This document shows, in pieces, positions 33,036 to 41,242 of a stretch of DNA of 64,000 bases; the stretch's first letter is position 1, and each line of letters opens with the position of its first letter. The stretch is from Viridibacillus arenosi (GTDB taxonomy: Bacteria > Bacillota > Bacilli > Bacillales_A > Planococcaceae): the NCBI RefSeq assembly GCF_001955655.1, contig NZ_MSPW01000012.1, positions 1-64,000 on the forward strand. Direction: 5' to 3'. The position numbers and the translations under genes are program-made. Below the pieces are notes generated by a model. The model saw only the letters and a list, made by a program, of their open reading frames with translations, searched no databases and was not told the origin of the DNA.

Positions 33036-34175
33036 TTAATAGTTCACTTTTAATACGATGCTTTCAGAAATACTAGGTTTTTTAACGGTAATATATAATT
33101 TACCGCCTTTGCTACTTAATGTTTTTAGACTCATTGAAGCTTTATCAGTAGTACTTACTGTTGAAGCTAATAGTTTTTTCTTGCTAGCATCAGCATAAAC
33201 TTTTACTGTTGATCCAGCTTTTAAGTTTGAAACTTGTACTTTATCGTTTTTAGTACCTTTTTTATTAATCACTTTTACAGCTGAACTTTTAAGCTTAGTT
33301 GATTTTACTGAAGTTTTTAACGTGTATGATACACTGTCATACATTGAATCCATCATATCTGAACTTACTTTCACATAATAAGTACCCTTTGGTAAATATA
33401 CAGAACCAGTATATTTTCGTTTATCTTTTGTTACTTTGAAACCTTTAACCGTTTTCTTTTTATCATCTAAAACTTTCATTCTAAACTTCGTACTATGTTT
33501 TTGGTCCGCATAAACTTTCAAGAAACCTGCTTGTGGAACAGTTACTTTGTAATAATCATCTTCATCAAAAAGATTAAATGATGCATTATATGATTTGTTT
33601 AAATTGATTGGTGTTGCTTTTGAAGCTGTATTATTTGATTCTTTTTCATAGTTGCTACCTGCTTTAAAAGTTAATTTAGTACTGTAGCTTTTATTTTTTC
33701 CAAAGTCTAACTTATATGCTACAAGATAATATGTACCTTTCTTCAAACCAACAGAAATGGAATGCATTGATGGATCATACCAAGTAAGTTCTGAATTTAT
33801 AGCATAACCGAATAATTCTACATCATTAAATGTACCTTCCAATTTTTCTAATGCGGATAGATCAAAATCTTCGATATCTTCTAATTGACTAGTATCAAAT
33901 TCATTTAGTAGTAGAAGAGCTATTTCACGTTCTTTAGGATTATTTAGTTTCATCGTAAGTAAGCCATCAGCTGGTACTGTTACTTTTATAACATCCGTGC
34001 CCATACTGCTAAATTTTCTATCAAGCGTTTTTGATTTGTCTTTTGTTAAAGTAATCGTATCTACCTGAGTAGTTGTTGCGGCTTCCGTTTTATTTGTTGA
34101 TGCGCCAAATGCAAACGCGAAAGCAACTACTAGTGCTAACATCATTTTAAAGAAATTTAATTGATTTTTTTTCAT
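33036..34175 (-). CDS. secreted protein with PPC-like domains
   Basis: The product is 379 aa with a cleavable signal peptide ending near TEAATT. Two beta-sandwich modules of the bacterial pre-peptidase C-terminal (PPC) type follow. The first runs from about 40 to 170 (VPADGLLTMKLNN, GLKKGTYYLVAYK). The second runs from about 175 to 290 (ESNNTASKATPINLNKSY, EDDYYKVTVPQAGFLKVY, YLPKGTYYVKVSS). The last 80 residues are a Lys-rich Ig-like module ending in SIVLKVNY. There is no catalytic domain, so it is probably an adhesive or matrix protein. ATG follows GGAGGA. Confidence 0.8.
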   Translation of the reverse strand: MKKNQLNFFKMMLALVVAFAFAFGASTNKTEAATTTQVDTITLTKDKSKTLDRKFSSMGTDVIKVTVPADGLLTMKLNNPKEREIALLLLNEFDTSQLEDIEDFDLSALEKLEGTFNDVELFGYAINSELTWYDPSMHSISVGLKKGTYYLVAYKLDFGKNKSYSTKLTFKAGSNYEKESNNTASKATPINLNKSYNASFNLFDEDDYYKVTVPQAGFLKVYADQKHSTKFRMKVLDDKKKTVKGFKVTKDKRKYTGSVYLPKGTYYVKVSSDMMDSMYDSVSYTLKTSVKSTKLKSSAVKVINKKGTKNDKVQVSNLKAGSTVKVYADASKKKLLASTVSTTDKASMSLKTLSSKGGKLYITVKKPSISESIVLKVNY

Positions 34176-34402
34176 AATTATCCTCCAAATTTATAAATAT
34201 ACTAAAATTATATACATAATTTTTTGACAGGTATATGGTTATTTAGGTGGATAATTAACATTTTAGACGGACATTCATACTGAATCATATGAAATATGTA
34301 TTTTCTTAAAATATCCAATTGATAAAAAAAGCCAGATATCTATTAACTAAATAGTTGCCTTACTTCAACTCCCCTCACCGTTAAATCATGAATAGCTATA
34401 TA

Positions 34403-34827
34403 TCAACGATGGGTGATACTTTCTGAATAACCACCTCTTTCATTCCCCATCTTTACCAGTGGGAAACTTGGGTGACTTTTTGGGGGACTCCTAAAATTAT
34501 AAGGGTTGGTAACTGGCAGGCAAATAAGATGTGATGAGCACGAGAATATAAATAAAGAAGAAACAAAAGAGTGTAAATGTTGTCGGCAGTTTAAATGCAG
34601 CTGTAACATCGACCAAGAAAAAGAATCGAAAAAAACAGTGATGCGCTCTTGCTCTTTTGCCTGTTTAGTTTCGATATAGCTGCTTTTGTAAACACCACCA
34701 GGATACTCTCCAAAAACTTCTAGTGTATTTAATATTCCTTCACGTTCATCTACTGTTAGTTCCCTGTTCAATCCTCCAATTTTACAAGCACCAAACAGTT
34801 TCGGACATTCTTCGATTTTCTATGAAA
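34403..34827 (-). pseudogene. unrecognised gene fragment beside the MerR relic
   Basis: An open minus-strand frame reads KIEECPKLFGACKIGGLNRE and continues with LTVDEREGILNTLEVFGEYP, which has protein-like composition. It then turns into low-likelihood sequence after about residue 65 (from VFFDSFSW on). It has no proper start: the only initiator codon lies inside GGAGGATTG. The plus strand of the distal part encodes an equally short Cys-rich stretch (KECKCCRQFKCSCN). I take the region as decayed. Confidence 0.3.
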
Positions 34828-34905
34828 TGTTGGTGTTTGATAAAACCTTATTGTTTCGGGTTTAACACCACGTCGTTCCTATATCTCATTTATCGTTCCG
34901 TCCAT
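34768..34905 (-). pseudogene. relic of a MerR-type regulator
   Basis: From an ATG at 34903-34905 the minus strand reads MDGTINEI, a TAG (34879-34881), then ERRGVKPETIRFYQ. This is the winged-helix DNA-recognition segment of MerR proteins (consensus IGELAKRTGVKPETIRYYE). After FYQ the sequence no longer matches the family and stops within 25 codons. The gene is therefore inactivated by a nonsense codon and by loss of everything behind the DNA-binding half. Confidence 0.6.
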
Positions 34906-35089
34906 AATACAGTTTCTCTTTTGTACATGAATAGATGGTCATGCTAATCTCCCGGTTTTGATAGTGCTCATAATGTGTATTATCAAAATGTTACTTTTTC
35001 AGTTTAAGAACAAGATAATTTGAAAACGAAAGAATGTGATGGATTTAAGAGCTTAAAATTAAATTTTTTTTATTTGGACAAATTGCACA

Positions 35090-35117
35090 ACCTCTTTTCA
35101 TTTTAAGCCATATGTTA
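35090..35117 (+). promoter_or_regulatory. sigma-K-like promoter
   Basis: AC, 17 bases, then CATATGTTA, which fits the mother-cell sigma-K consensus AC-N16/17-CATANNNTA. It lies about 40 bases upstream of the Cys/His-rich gene and would make that gene late-sporulation specific. Confidence 0.55.
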
Positions 35118-35156
35118 TCTATGAAAGTCATTCGAATCGGGAAGGAGGTCTTGAAA

Positions 35157-35552
35157 ATGAGTATTATGAAAGATGGTTGTAAGTGTCAGAAGTGTCAGAA
35201 GCAACATCACCATGAAAAAGATGAACATCGTTGTATGTGTTGTATGTGTCATAAGCAACATCACCATGAGAAAGATGAACATCGTTGTAAGTGTTGTAAG
35301 TGTCAGAAACAACATCACCACGAGAAAGATGAACATCGTTGTAAGTGTTGTAAATGTCAGAAACAGCATCACCATGAGAAAGATGAACATTGTTGTAAGT
35401 GTCAGAAACAACATCACCATGAGAAAGATGAACATTGTTGTAAGTGTCAGAAACAACATCACCATGAGAAAGATGAACATCGTTGTAAGTGTTGTATGTG
35501 TTGTAATTGTTGTATGTGTTGTAATTGTTGTATGTGTTGTAAGTGTCATTAG
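35157..35552 (+). CDS. Cys/His-rich tandem-repeat protein (coat-like), 131 aa to an amber codon
   Basis: The start is ATG after GGGAAGGAGG. The protein has six units beginning KQHHHEKDEH followed by RCKCCKCQ-type ends, in steps of 18, 18, 18, 15 and 15 residues. A Cys run (CMCCNCCMCCNCCMCCKCH) follows. About 35 of 131 residues are Cys. Such composition fits metal binding or disulfide cross-linking in a spore coat or exosporium, supported by the sigma-K-like promoter. The frame ends at TAG (35550-35552) but continues uninterrupted for another 82 codons. The TAG stands where the repeat has AAG (Lys). An upstream in-frame ATG at 35112 lies inside the promoter. Confidence 0.7.
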   Translation: MSIMKDGCKCQKCQKQHHHEKDEHRCMCCMCHKQHHHEKDEHRCKCCKCQKQHHHEKDEHRCKCCKCQKQHHHEKDEHCCKCQKQHHHEKDEHCCKCQKQHHHEKDEHRCKCCMCCNCCMCCNCCMCCKCH

Positions 35553-35801
35553 CAATCTCACCAAGAGAAAGAAGCACATCGGTGTAATTGTTGCGCATAT
35601 GATCAATTAAGACGATTACAAACGCAGACTGAAGTAGATGTTTTCTTAAAAGGTGGTCAAGTGATAGAAGTTGTCGTTTTTATTAACTTAGACCAGAAAA
35701 ATTGTTGCGCATTCTTTAGTGATCCAGAAACTGAACCTGGTTCAACACTTATCGGAGACTGCCAAGCAATTCAAGCTATTCGTATTGAAGCAGATTACTA
35801 A
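35553..35801 (+). other. in-frame continuation of the Cys/His-rich gene behind the amber codon
   Basis: The same frame reads on for 82 codons to TAA (35799-35801). First comes a seventh, degenerate repeat unit (QSHQEKEAHRCNCC). A globular-looking module follows, DQLRRLQTQTEVDVFLKGG, then strands ending NCCAFFSDPETEPG and DCQAIQAIRIEADY. This module was not recognised, but its composition is that of a normal protein and it keeps paired Cys. A full-length product of 214 aa would need read-through or reversion of the TAG. Confidence 0.6.
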
Positions 35802-35875
35802 GTAATAAGAGGGTCTCTTTCTTGATGGAAGTGGCCTTTCTAATCCGCAAGAGAATCATCGAAATTTCTTTAAGC

Positions 35876-35977
35876 TTAGGCTATCGACCCTACATAAAAA
35901 ATTTTCGCCATTCGTGCATACTGTCTCCAGGACAATAAAACTAATTCGCGTTCACGTTCCATAATGATTTCCATCAC
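35876..35977 (-). CDS. very short open frame, 33 aa
   Basis: GTG at 35975-35977 follows AAAGGGGTGA at normal distance and encodes MMEIIMERERELVLLSWRQY and 13 more residues. It follows the 66-aa frame by five bases in the same direction. No family was recognised, and it may be the remnant of a longer gene. Confidence 0.3.
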   Translation of the reverse strand: MMEIIMERERELVLLSWRQYARMAKIFYVGSIA

Positions 35978-35982
35978 GCCAC

Positions 35983-36183
35983 TCACCCCTTTCCCTGCAC
36001 ATTCAACCGTCCATCAACTTCAATGGCATAATCTGCCGCTTTACCTCTGCAAAGCCCTGTAAGGCTCATGATTGTACTTAAATGTGATTCGAATTGTTTT
36101 TCGAGTGCTGTCGTATAACCAAATCTTTTAATCGTTCCCACGATGATTGTTCTGTGATTTACTGCCTGTTCAATCTCGCTCAT
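35983..36183 (-). CDS. small protein of unknown function, 66 aa
   Basis: ATG follows GGAGGGATTGGAG, a strong ribosome site. The product MSEIEQAVNHRTIIVGTIKR... is helical with a basic centre and no membrane segment. No family was recognised. It lies in a row of small, partly broken minus-strand frames that look like remains of a prophage or other mobile segment, but no phage hallmark gene is present. Expression is plausible because of the ribosome site. Confidence 0.45.
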   Translation of the reverse strand: MSEIEQAVNHRTIIVGTIKRFGYTTALEKQFESHLSTIMSLTGLCRGKAADYAIEVDGRLNVQGKG

Positions 36184-36223
36184 TCTCCAATCCCTCCAAT
36201 GTGTTTAAAATGTCATTCTGCAA

Positions 36224-36560
36224 CTGCTTTTTCACAACTGGAACTTAACTCTTCAAAATTAGCTTCAACGCCTGTAGACGTATCTACATGTGTCACAGTG
36301 ACAGCTTAGCTTTGTAGCCACCTTTTGCTATTTGTTCATCTTATTCAACCACTTTTGTATTTACATAACCTTGTAAAATGACATATCCAATCTCCAAAAT
36401 TGGAAATAATATTTCTGCAATGCCAATGAAAGCACCTATCAATATAACCATTTCCATTCCTAAATTATAATAACCTACTAATTTAACCAATTTTTCTTGA
36501 CCTTTAACATTTCAACCTGATATCCTTCACTATTTTTAACTGGATTTTCACTCCCTATAG
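36224..36560 (-). pseudogene. decayed small membrane-protein gene
   Basis: Three minus-strand frame segments read together as one protein if lesions are repaired. These are ...NSEGYQVEMLK, then a hydrophobic part MVILIGAFIGIAEILFPILE..., then TAA, then DEQIAKGGYKAKLS, a frameshift, and VTVTHVDTSTGVEANFEELS ending at TGA near 36224. The breaks are one shift near 36500, a TAA near 36338 and one shift near 36305. No family was recognised. Confidence 0.4.
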
Positions 36561-36699
36561 TGTAACTAAAATAGGTTTAACAACTAAAAAAGGATAAGAA
36601 ATCATACGAGATTCCTTACCCTCTTGTAATACTATTTAATGTTGTTATTTAAAACTGAACCCATTATCTTTTTTTGTCGAATAATTTTTTAAAAAAATA

Positions 36700-37704
36700 T
36701 TATGACTGCGCTAATCTTCTCATTTCAAATTCCGTATATTTTTTCAAATTTTGATCAGAGTAATCATAAAAGTCTTGTAAATGATCGCTCCATTGTTCAT
36801 TTTCAATAGAGATTATTTTCTCTTTCAAAACTTGATCATTCCATATTGTCACTCGCAATGTCTCAGCTAACTCCATTGCATCCTTCGTTATAGATGAAGT
36901 GGTTACTAAGATAGATGATTCGCAATCATAATATACCTTCTCAACTGCAATTTTATGTACATCTTCCATTTTGACTAAATTGACATTATTTATGCAACGG
37001 AACGCCACTTTGCCGTTTGGCCCATCAGCAAATATATCCACTTTAAAGTCACTATCGTCCCTAGCTAAACGAACATTTTCAAAATCAAGTTTTTGCAATT
37101 GTTTCGCCATATACAATTTGAAATCGTATGGACTCATTTGATACATTTTTCGTTGACTAAAAAAATTACTATCGTATTTCTTTTTAACATTTCTCACAAA
37201 TTCATTCACTTGATTGATCTTAGTTGGCGTTTGGAATTTCTCATGGACTTCATTTTCATTTGCAAAAGGTTTCAATAAAATAGCTTCCTCTTTTTTTAAC
37301 TCTTTCAGACTTTTAATAGCAGCAATCCAGAAATACCCTCCAAGTGCAATAAAACCAATGGCAATGAGTTGAATAATAGGTTGGAATAGGAACTGACTAT
37401 ACAGTTCTTTTACTCCAGAGATATATTCGGATAAACTTTTGGGCGAATGCGTAAACAAAGTGATGAATATAGGTAAACATTCTAAGTAAAATGCAAACAC
37501 CAGGCTCTTCCACAGCTCTTTCATTGCAACATGGCGTCTCTTTCTTATGTCCGATAATTCTTCAGATTTTGATATCTTCTCTTCTTGTAAAACAATTTTA
37601 TGTATATTAGCTTCAGCACATTTTGGACAGTACACAACAATTTTCTCGTCTACTAACACCTCGGCAGCTTTCACTTTATGTATGTAACAACGATTTTCAG
37701 ACAT
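36700..37704 (-). CDS. membrane protein with zinc finger and Mrr-like nuclease domain
   Basis: The product is 334 aa. The N terminus has a B-box-like metal site (CYIHKVKAAE ... CPKCAE). Two membrane segments follow at about 70-90 and 110-135. From about residue 195 comes a domain with the order of Mrr-type restriction endonucleases: SPYDFKLYMAKQLQKLDF, the acidic DSDFKVDIFADG, a strand VAFRCIN, and SSILVTTSSITKDAMELAET ending in IWNDQVL. Mrr enzymes have D-(x)n-QxK. Here the Lys position reads Cys/Ile, so activity is doubtful. ATG is preferred after GGTGAGATG. Monocistronic. Confidence 0.65.
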   Translation of the reverse strand: MSENRCYIHKVKAAEVLVDEKIVVYCPKCAEANIHKIVLQEEKISKSEELSDIRKRRHVAMKELWKSLVFAFYLECLPIFITLFTHSPKSLSEYISGVKELYSQFLFQPIIQLIAIGFIALGGYFWIAAIKSLKELKKEEAILLKPFANENEVHEKFQTPTKINQVNEFVRNVKKKYDSNFFSQRKMYQMSPYDFKLYMAKQLQKLDFENVRLARDDSDFKVDIFADGPNGKVAFRCINNVNLVKMEDVHKIAVEKVYYDCESSILVTTSSITKDAMELAETLRVTIWNDQVLKEKIISIENEQWSDHLQDFYDYSDQNLKKYTEFEMRRLAQS

Positions 37705-37924
37705 GCTAAAACATCTCACCAACCTAAATAAATATATAGTCCTATTATTTTATTAATAATCGCAACCATTACTTATTATATAATAAGTAAATGATTATTC
37801 AATGATATGAAAATACTACATTATTGGGATATGTTATACAAAAAGACTATACGAAAAGCATATCCAATGCGATTCCCATACTTTTTTTAAAACTTCTCTA
37901 GTCGCATCTTTCAATTCAAAATGT
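37705..37924. other. intergenic region
   Basis: AT-rich DNA between two minus-strand genes. It presumably carries the promoter of the Mrr-like gene. No frame or hairpin was seen. Confidence 0.4.
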
Positions 37925-37969
37925 ATAAAAGCGTTCGGCATTTGCTAACAGCATCGCCAAACGCTTTTG
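37925..37969. terminator. terminator of the polysaccharide deacetylase gene
   Basis: AAAAGCGTTCGGC / GCCAAACGCTTTT with one mismatch and a 16-base loop. On the minus strand it lies about 105 bases after the stop at 38073. Confidence 0.65.
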
Positions 37970-38072
37970 TAATATTTGCATTGTTAATTTTAGAAAGAGT
38001 AGGATTTCACTTTTTGATTAATCAATTTTCGTTTGGCGTTTTTCCATATCAATTATAAGCTATCGAAACCCA

Positions 38073-38807
38073 TTATTTACTCACTTTTCCATTTACACTA
38101 GCAATAAGCTCAGAAACTGTAACAAATTTATACCCTTGCTTTTGAAGCTCAGGTATTATTTTCTCAAGTGCCTTTAACGTTTGAGTCCGATTTCCTCCAC
38201 CATCGTGAAACAGTATCACATTACCTGGTTTCGAACCTTGAAGTACTTTATTTATTATCTTTTGGGACCAAATCCCTTTCCAATCTTCCGTATCTTGGTG
38301 CCAGGACCATATTACAACTTTATACCCATTTTCAGTCGCAATATTGATCATTTTTTCATCAAATTGTCCACCAACAGGACGAAATAACACTGGAGAAAAG
38401 CCAGTAATACTGTATATTATTTCATTTGTCTTTTTTAATTCTTCTTCAAAATCCTTTGGTGACGTCTTATAAGGATGAGAATATGTGTGATTAGCTAATT
38501 CATGTCCTTCATTATATTCCCTTAAAACCAATTCAGGATGTTTTTCTGCCATTTCTCCAATGACAAAGAAAGTAGCTTTAGCTTTGTACTTAGCAAGTAT
38601 ATCTAAAACTTGTCCTGTATATTTTGGATGTGGTCCATCGTCAAATGTAATAGCGATAATCTTCTCTTCAGTTTTTATATCCCAAAGCATTTGTCCAGAT
38701 TCTTCGTAGTATCTACGTCCCTTTTCTTCAGCAATACTAAAACCAGCATAAAATACTGAAATGATTAAAGCACAAACAGTCAGAAATAATATATTCTTAC
38801 GAATCAA
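38073..38807 (-). CDS. polysaccharide deacetylase (PdaB/NodB-like), membrane-anchored
   Basis: The product is 244 aa with an N-terminal membrane anchor (NILFLTVCALIISVFYAGF). The NodB domain is complete: TFDDGPHPKYT with the catalytic Asp and metal-binding Asp, HELANHTYSHP with the two metal-binding His, RPVGGQFD, and FHDGGGN with the catalytic His. It should remove N-acetyl groups from peptidoglycan or another glycan outside the membrane. The upstream frame opens with TTG at 38822. AGGTG lies before the TTG at 38805-38807, which is preferred. Monocistronic. Confidence 0.88.
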   Translation of the reverse strand: MIRKNILFLTVCALIISVFYAGFSIAEEKGRRYYEESGQMLWDIKTEEKIIAITFDDGPHPKYTGQVLDILAKYKAKATFFVIGEMAEKHPELVLREYNEGHELANHTYSHPYKTSPKDFEEELKKTNEIIYSITGFSPVLFRPVGGQFDEKMINIATENGYKVVIWSWHQDTEDWKGIWSQKIINKVLQGSKPGNVILFHDGGGNRTQTLKALEKIIPELQKQGYKFVTVSELIASVNGKVSK

Positions 38808-39288
38808 TACATCACCTACCAAGCTTAATAATTATTACAAAAACGCCGTTGTCTTAATATTTACCGAATGCGATAAATTATACTTTGTGAAAGGTTCAAC
38901 TTCCGTCCATAAAATGTATTAACTACTAGCTCGGACACTTAATTTTTGCAGCGTAATTTCTTTACTCCTGTAATGTAAGCTCTAGGATTTTTTCGGGTAT
39001 AATTATGCTGTACTAAGGAAAAATTAATATTAATATTTATATACAAAACAACGTTATAAAGGCGATTTCAGAATTATACTTCAAAGAAGTCTTTGCTTAT
39101 ATTTTTCAATTTGTTTCGATTCACCTTCAAATACTGGTCAAATAAAAATAATATTACACTCACCACTAAAATCTTAAAATCTCATAATTCAAATAAGACT
39201 AACCACAATAAGCTATTGTTAATATGCCTTAATTAATGGTGTGTTTTTAATCTTAGATTATTAAATCAAAGGCATAGGAGGAATGACG
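38808..39288. other. long intergenic region
   Basis: About 480 bases of AT-rich DNA between divergent genes. A GGGTATAAT near 39000 could be an extended -10 element, but no -35 element, hairpin or frame with a ribosome site was convincing. Confidence 0.35.
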
Positions 39289-39957
39289 ATGAACATCTCA
39301 ATCGAATGGATTTACAAAACACCAAGAGGAGCGGAAACTACATTCCGCTCCGAGGGGATGCCTGCAGCTAAAGGACTGTTAATAGCAGAGGATCTTGAGC
39401 GGACAGGACGCGCCAAAAGTATAATCTTTACTGACTCGTTTGACAGCACTTGGACAATCAAGGAATTGAAACGTTACATTAAAGAAATTGAAACTGAACC
39501 TCATAATATTACAGTGTATTTCGATGGTGGCTTTGATCGTACGACTAGCACTGCTGGTTTAGGCTGCGTTATTTATTTTGAACAGAGTGGTAAATCGTAC
39601 AGGGTGAGGAAGAATGCTCCTTCCGAATTGCTGAAATCAAATAACGAGGCTGAATATGCCGCACTTCATTTGAGTCTTGTGGAGCTCGAGCGATTAAATG
39701 TTCACCATCTACCTGTCGTTTTCATTGGAGACTCACAAGTTGTCATCAACCAGATGAGCGGAGAATGGGCTTTACTAGAAAAAGATTTATCGAGCTGGGC
39801 AGATCGAATTGACGAGAAATTAAAAAAGCTTAGTATTCGTCCTAAATACGAGCTCGTTCCAAGAAAATCGAATGCTGAGGCGGACCGTCTTGCCACACAA
39901 GCGCTAAATGGTATCGACATCACTGCACAACTTGAACTGAATGTTGATAATGATTGA
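39289..39957 (+). CDS. RNase H-like protein (RVT_3 type) with N-terminal extension
   Basis: The product is 222 aa. The C-terminal domain, from about residue 75, has the RNase H acidic set: VYFDGGFD, NNEAEYAALHLSL, VVFIGDSQVV and NAEADRLA. These give the four metal-binding acids in order. The first 70 residues form a separate small domain (YKTPRGAETTFRSEGMPAAK) seen in Bacillus relatives such as YpeP. It may cleave RNA in RNA-DNA hybrids. GGAGGA is best spaced from the second ATG (39289) rather than the first (39283). Monocistronic. Confidence 0.85.
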   Translation: MNISIEWIYKTPRGAETTFRSEGMPAAKGLLIAEDLERTGRAKSIIFTDSFDSTWTIKELKRYIKEIETEPHNITVYFDGGFDRTTSTAGLGCVIYFEQSGKSYRVRKNAPSELLKSNNEAEYAALHLSLVELERLNVHHLPVVFIGDSQVVINQMSGEWALLEKDLSSWADRIDEKLKKLSIRPKYELVPRKSNAEADRLATQALNGIDITAQLELNVDND

Positions 39958-40119
39958 TACGGATAGATTTTTCAGATAAATAAACAAATATTAGTTTTAT
40001 GATGGCAATTCAATTTTTTTATAATAGACGTGTATTTCGTCAACTACTAAATCCAATAGCTTTTCTAACACAATTATGGTAGCATTAACTACTATATGAT
40101 AATGAGGACGTGAATTTTT

Positions 40120-40491
40120 TTGATCAAAATTGAAATGCCAAAACCAGATGTAGTAATTCGTCAACGCGAACAAAAAATTAAAGAAGGTGACGCGATTATC
40201 CCTTCAATCTATGGATTTATTGATTTTCATGAAATCCCTCGTGATAAAGGTGGCTTTTTCATGTTCTTTAACAAAGAAAATGAGCTTTTATTCGTAGGTA
40301 AAGCACGTAAAATCCGCCAACGTGTGAAAAAGCACTTTGAAGATAACGTTTCACCTATTAAAGATCACCGTAACGAAGTTCATAAAATTGAAGTATTCAT
40401 TGTTGAAGATCAAATGGAACGTGAAATTTATGAAACATTTGCTATCAACCATTTCCGTGCGAAATACAATACTGAAAAAGTATTTTTCTAA
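40120..40491 (+). CDS. standalone GIY-YIG nuclease domain protein
   Basis: The product is 123 aa. The segment GGFFMFFNKENELLFVGKAR, followed by KIRQRVKKHFED, corresponds to the GIY...YIG core and conserved Arg of the UvrC N-terminal nuclease (GVYLF ... LYVGKAKNLRKRV). Here the GIY and YIG signatures read GFF and FVG. A Glu in EREIYETFAINHF fits the metal-binding position. It may nick DNA in repair or recombination. The start is TTG with GAGG 12-14 bases upstream, a long spacing, so the start is uncertain. Confidence 0.72.
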   Translation: MIKIEMPKPDVVIRQREQKIKEGDAIIPSIYGFIDFHEIPRDKGGFFMFFNKENELLFVGKARKIRQRVKKHFEDNVSPIKDHRNEVHKIEVFIVEDQMEREIYETFAINHFRAKYNTEKVFF

Positions 40492-40494
40492 AAA

Positions 40495-40540
40495 CAAAAA
40501 GCGTTCAGCCTGTGCAATAGCACTTGTTGAACGCTTTTTT
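40495..40540 (+). terminator. terminator of the GIY-YIG gene
   Basis: AAAAAGCGTTCA / TTGAACGCTTTTTT around a 19-base loop. Confidence 0.85.
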
Positions 40541-40735
40541 ATGCTCTTAAAATATGTGCCACATAAATAATAGGAAACTAGTGTGCCATATGTGCAGAAT
40601 TTAATAACTTAAAAATATAATTAATAAAACTCCATTTCATACGTTTTTCTAATAATTTATAAAAAACATTATCAACCATTAGTACCAGGTGTTAATATAA
40701 AGAGGTATCAATTTATGATCTTGGAGGAAAACATA

Positions 40736-41161
40736 TTGTTAGACACACAAAAGATAAAAGAAATCATTAAACATCGCTACCCTTTTCTATTAGTAGACAG
40801 AGTCCTGGAATTAGAAGAAGGCAAAAAAGCAGTAGCCATAAAAAACGTAAGTGCAAATGAAGAATTTTTTAATGGGCACTTCCCTGGCTATCCCATTATG
40901 CCAGGTGTATTAATTGTAGAAGCATTAGCTCAAGTAAGTGCTATCGTTATGCTTACAAAAGAAGGCAATGCAGGACGTTTAGGGCTTTTAGCTGGAATAG
41001 ATAAATGCCGTTTTAAACGCCAAGTAATACCTGGAGACCAGCTACGCCTTGAAGTTGAAATCACTCGAGTAATAGGTGCTATTGGGAAAGGCAAAGGAAT
41101 CGCTACTGTAGATGGGGAAATTGTTTGCGAGACAGAATTAATATTCGCATTTGGTGACTAA
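40736..41161 (+). CDS. fabZ: 3-hydroxyacyl-ACP dehydratase FabZ
   Basis: The product is 141 aa with the hotdog fold. [11 protein letters not shown] opens the protein, [20 protein letters not shown] contains the catalytic His and Glu, and [17 protein letters not shown] follows. It dehydrates beta-hydroxyacyl-ACP in fatty acid elongation. The frame opens at an ATG (40715), but that codon is followed by the ribosome site TTGGAGGAA. The TTG at 40736, seven bases further, gives the normal N terminus [10 protein letters not shown]. It is alone rather than in a fab cluster. Confidence 0.93.
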   Translation: MLDTQKIKEIIKHRYPFLLVDRVLELEEGKKAVAIKNVSANEEFFNGHFPGYPIMPGVLIVEALAQVSAIVMLTKEGNAGRLGLLAGIDKCRFKRQVIPGDQLRLEVEITRVIGAIGKGKGIATVDGEIVCETELIFAFGD

Positions 41162-41195
41162 TTTGATTTTCAATTGACTATTAGAAATAAAGATA

Positions 41196-41228
41196 GAAAG
41201 CAGCCGATCATTACAATCGGCTGCTTTC
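41196..41228. terminator. bidirectional terminator after fabZ
   Basis: GAAAGCAGCCGAT / ATCGGCTGCTTTC is a perfect 13-pair stem between convergent genes. Confidence 0.9.
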
Positions 41229-41242
41229 ATTTTTACAAAACA

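Noticed and set aside
34723-34947. 74-codon plus-strand frame over the MerR relic
   Set aside because: Its translation is hydrophobic and irregular, without a ribosome site, while the opposite strand shows a recognisable MerR helix-turn-helix.
35199-35550. Regular repeats that could be taken for a CRISPR array
   Set aside because: The units are contiguous, coding and in frame, with no unique spacers; they are protein repeats rich in Cys and His.
35115-35610. Long open frames on the minus strand and in a second plus frame over the Cys/His gene
   Set aside because: They arise because the repeat DNA lacks stops in several frames. Their translations are monotonous (strings of Thr/Phe/Leu or Val/Ser) and have no ribosome sites; only the frame at 35157 has one.
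34200-36600. Intact prophage or insertion sequence
   Set aside because: No integrase, transposase, terminal repeats or capsid genes were found; only decayed fragments are present.
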